From NCBI GenBank assembly GCA_002696035.1, contig NZQV01000002.1, positions 62,001 through 126,000 on the forward strand: a stretch of DNA of 64,000 nucleotides. The letters are read 5' to 3'. The position numbers and the translations under genes are program-made. The DNA is from Balneola sp. Its GTDB lineage: Bacteria; Bacteroidota; Rhodothermia; Balneolales; Balneolaceae. The notes beneath the pieces were generated by a model. That model was not told the origin of the DNA and made no database searches. It was given only the letters and a program-made list of their open reading frames with translations. Within the stretch, counting starts at the first letter, position 1. The number at the start of each line of letters is the position of its first letter. Below are positions 63,048 through 64,000 of the stretch, piece after piece.

Positions 63048-64000
63048 ATGAAATCATTTAAAATAATATTCTCTTGTTTGATCATTAGTTCCATGTTGGT
63101 TTGGAACAGTTGCGATCAGGCAACGAGCAGTCAAGATAACGCCCCCCCCACCCAATAGTCAAACGCAAGATAATAATACACTTGCAAAGGCAAATAAAGA
63201 AGACCCGGAATTAGTACCCGGACGCTACATAGTAGTTTACAAAGATCAGGGTAATGGCCAAATTTCCGAACAAGCCGCTGAAGTTGCCAGACAACGTACG
63301 GATGCAATTTTCTCAGATCTAAGATTAAAGAAGGATTCACTCATCCATCAATACAGTTATGCCTTGAAGGGCTTTGCAGCTAATTTAAGCACAAAACAAG
63401 TTAAGGCTTTGGAAGGAGACAGCAGAGTAGAAACTGTTGTACAAGATGTGAAGTTCAAAGCGATACAAATGATGCCTTCTTCATCCAGCAACGTTAACAA
63501 TACATTAATGTCACAATCCACACCCTGGGGTATAACCCGAGTTGGTGCCCCCTTGAATGGAACTGGGAAAAAGGCCTGGGTGCTTGATACCGGTATTGAC
63601 CTAGACCACCCTGACCTAAATGTGGATTACGGCAGCAGTGCCTCTTTTGTAGCCGGAGAAAGCGCTGATGATGGACATGGACATGGTACTCATGTAGCTG
63701 GCACTATTGCAGCCAAAGATAATTCTACTGGAGTTGTCGGAGTTGCCGCTGATGCTGATGTTGTTGCGGTAAAAGTTTGCGATAGTAGCGGGCAATGTTA
63801 CACCAGCGATCTAGATGCCGGGATTGATTACATCGTATCTAACTATTCTTCCGGAGATGTGGCCAATATTAGTTTAGGGTGGCCTATAACTGGTAACTCA
63901 CGTGTTGATCTAGCTTTATCGGTCTTGGAAAACACTATTAAAACCGCTGCTGACGATGGTTTAATGTTTGCTATAGCAGCTGGCAATGAAAGTCAAGACG
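63048..64000 (+). CDS. Lipoprotein subtilase (S8 family), frame broken at a C8 run, 3' cut by window
   Basis: ATG 63048 opens a lipoprotein signal (CLIISSMLVWNSC) but the frame stops at 63158 (TAG). A second frame starting at 63151 continues PNSQTQDNN and carries the S8 pattern: a propeptide inhibitor I9 (GRYIVVYKDQGNGQISEQAA, ALKGFAANLSTKQVKALEGD), Asp-motif VLDTGIDLDHPDL, His-motif GHGHGTHVAGTIA, and NISLGWPI. The catalytic Ser is beyond the window. The two frames join at 63142-63149, eight C: seven would keep one frame. It is frameshifted in this sequence, or phase-variable, or a sequencing slip. Confidence 0.88.

Overview
The window looks like chromosomal DNA of a member of the Balneolota/Rhodothermota side of the Bacteroidota-related bacteria (Balneola, Gracilimonas or Rhodohalobacter-like); this is inferred from gene content only. 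Pointers are a PorV/PorQ-family protein, two proteins with Por-secretion (T9SS) C-terminal sorting domains, TonB-dependent receptors with carboxypeptidase-like plug extensions, the folP-cdaA pairing, many lipoproteins with a short N-terminus and Cys lipobox, and an almost complete lack of strong Shine-Dalgarno sites. The first and last genes (ftsK and a subtilase) are cut by the window edges. I recognise no rRNA or tRNA gene and no CRISPR array.

Layout. 1-3551: ftsK 3' part, a LolA-like carrier and a UPF0104-type membrane protein. 3948-11529: a two-gene penicillin-acylase operon, an amidinotransferase-fold hydrolase, ddl, a family-5 solute-binding lipoprotein coupled to nadK. 12405-15064: a TonB receptor under a TPP riboswitch, with an apparent Shine-Dalgarno-sequestering hairpin, so very probably a thiamine or precursor importer. 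15844-18652: a serine hydrolase and an M24 metallopeptidase. 18653-25311: an accessory, repeat-rich island with a 21-bp tandem array, two diverged paralogues that share a copied 5' leader, an HNH nuclease gene, and a coupled HNH-nuclease / methyltransferase-HIT operon (the best candidate here for an undescribed defence-type system).

25377-36140 is dominated by a modular family of hairpin repeats present in five blocks, all in the same orientation, in the middle of which sits a REP-associated tyrosine transposase (RAYT). Between the blocks are an outer-membrane barrel, an M28-PDZ peptidase, a frameshifted DUF559 gene flanked by 70-bp direct repeats, and cdaA-folP-fdxA. 36193-48987 is a long minus-strand surface-protein locus (phosphodiesterase, NHL protein, PorV-like protein, TonB receptor, lipoprotein, then two T9SS-type cargo proteins). 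49076-52119 is an arsenosugar-biosynthesis cluster (two glycosyltransferases, ArsS radical SAM enzyme, peroxidase-like protein). 52319-62937 holds a small barrel protein, an MBL-fold hydrolase, a DUF349 protein, a second RAYT bracketed by copies of its own hairpin repeats, an MscS channel, three pilin-like membrane-anchored proteins, CsbD, Dps and a BNR/sialidase-fold lipoprotein. The window ends in a lipoprotein subtilase whose reading frame is broken at a run of eight C.

The strongest non-genic signal is repeats: intergenic gaps are mosaics of short palindromic elements, degenerate 7-bp-period repeats, and two RAYT-linked hairpin families that share the same core motif. All functional calls are made by eye from motifs; no database search or folding calculation was run.
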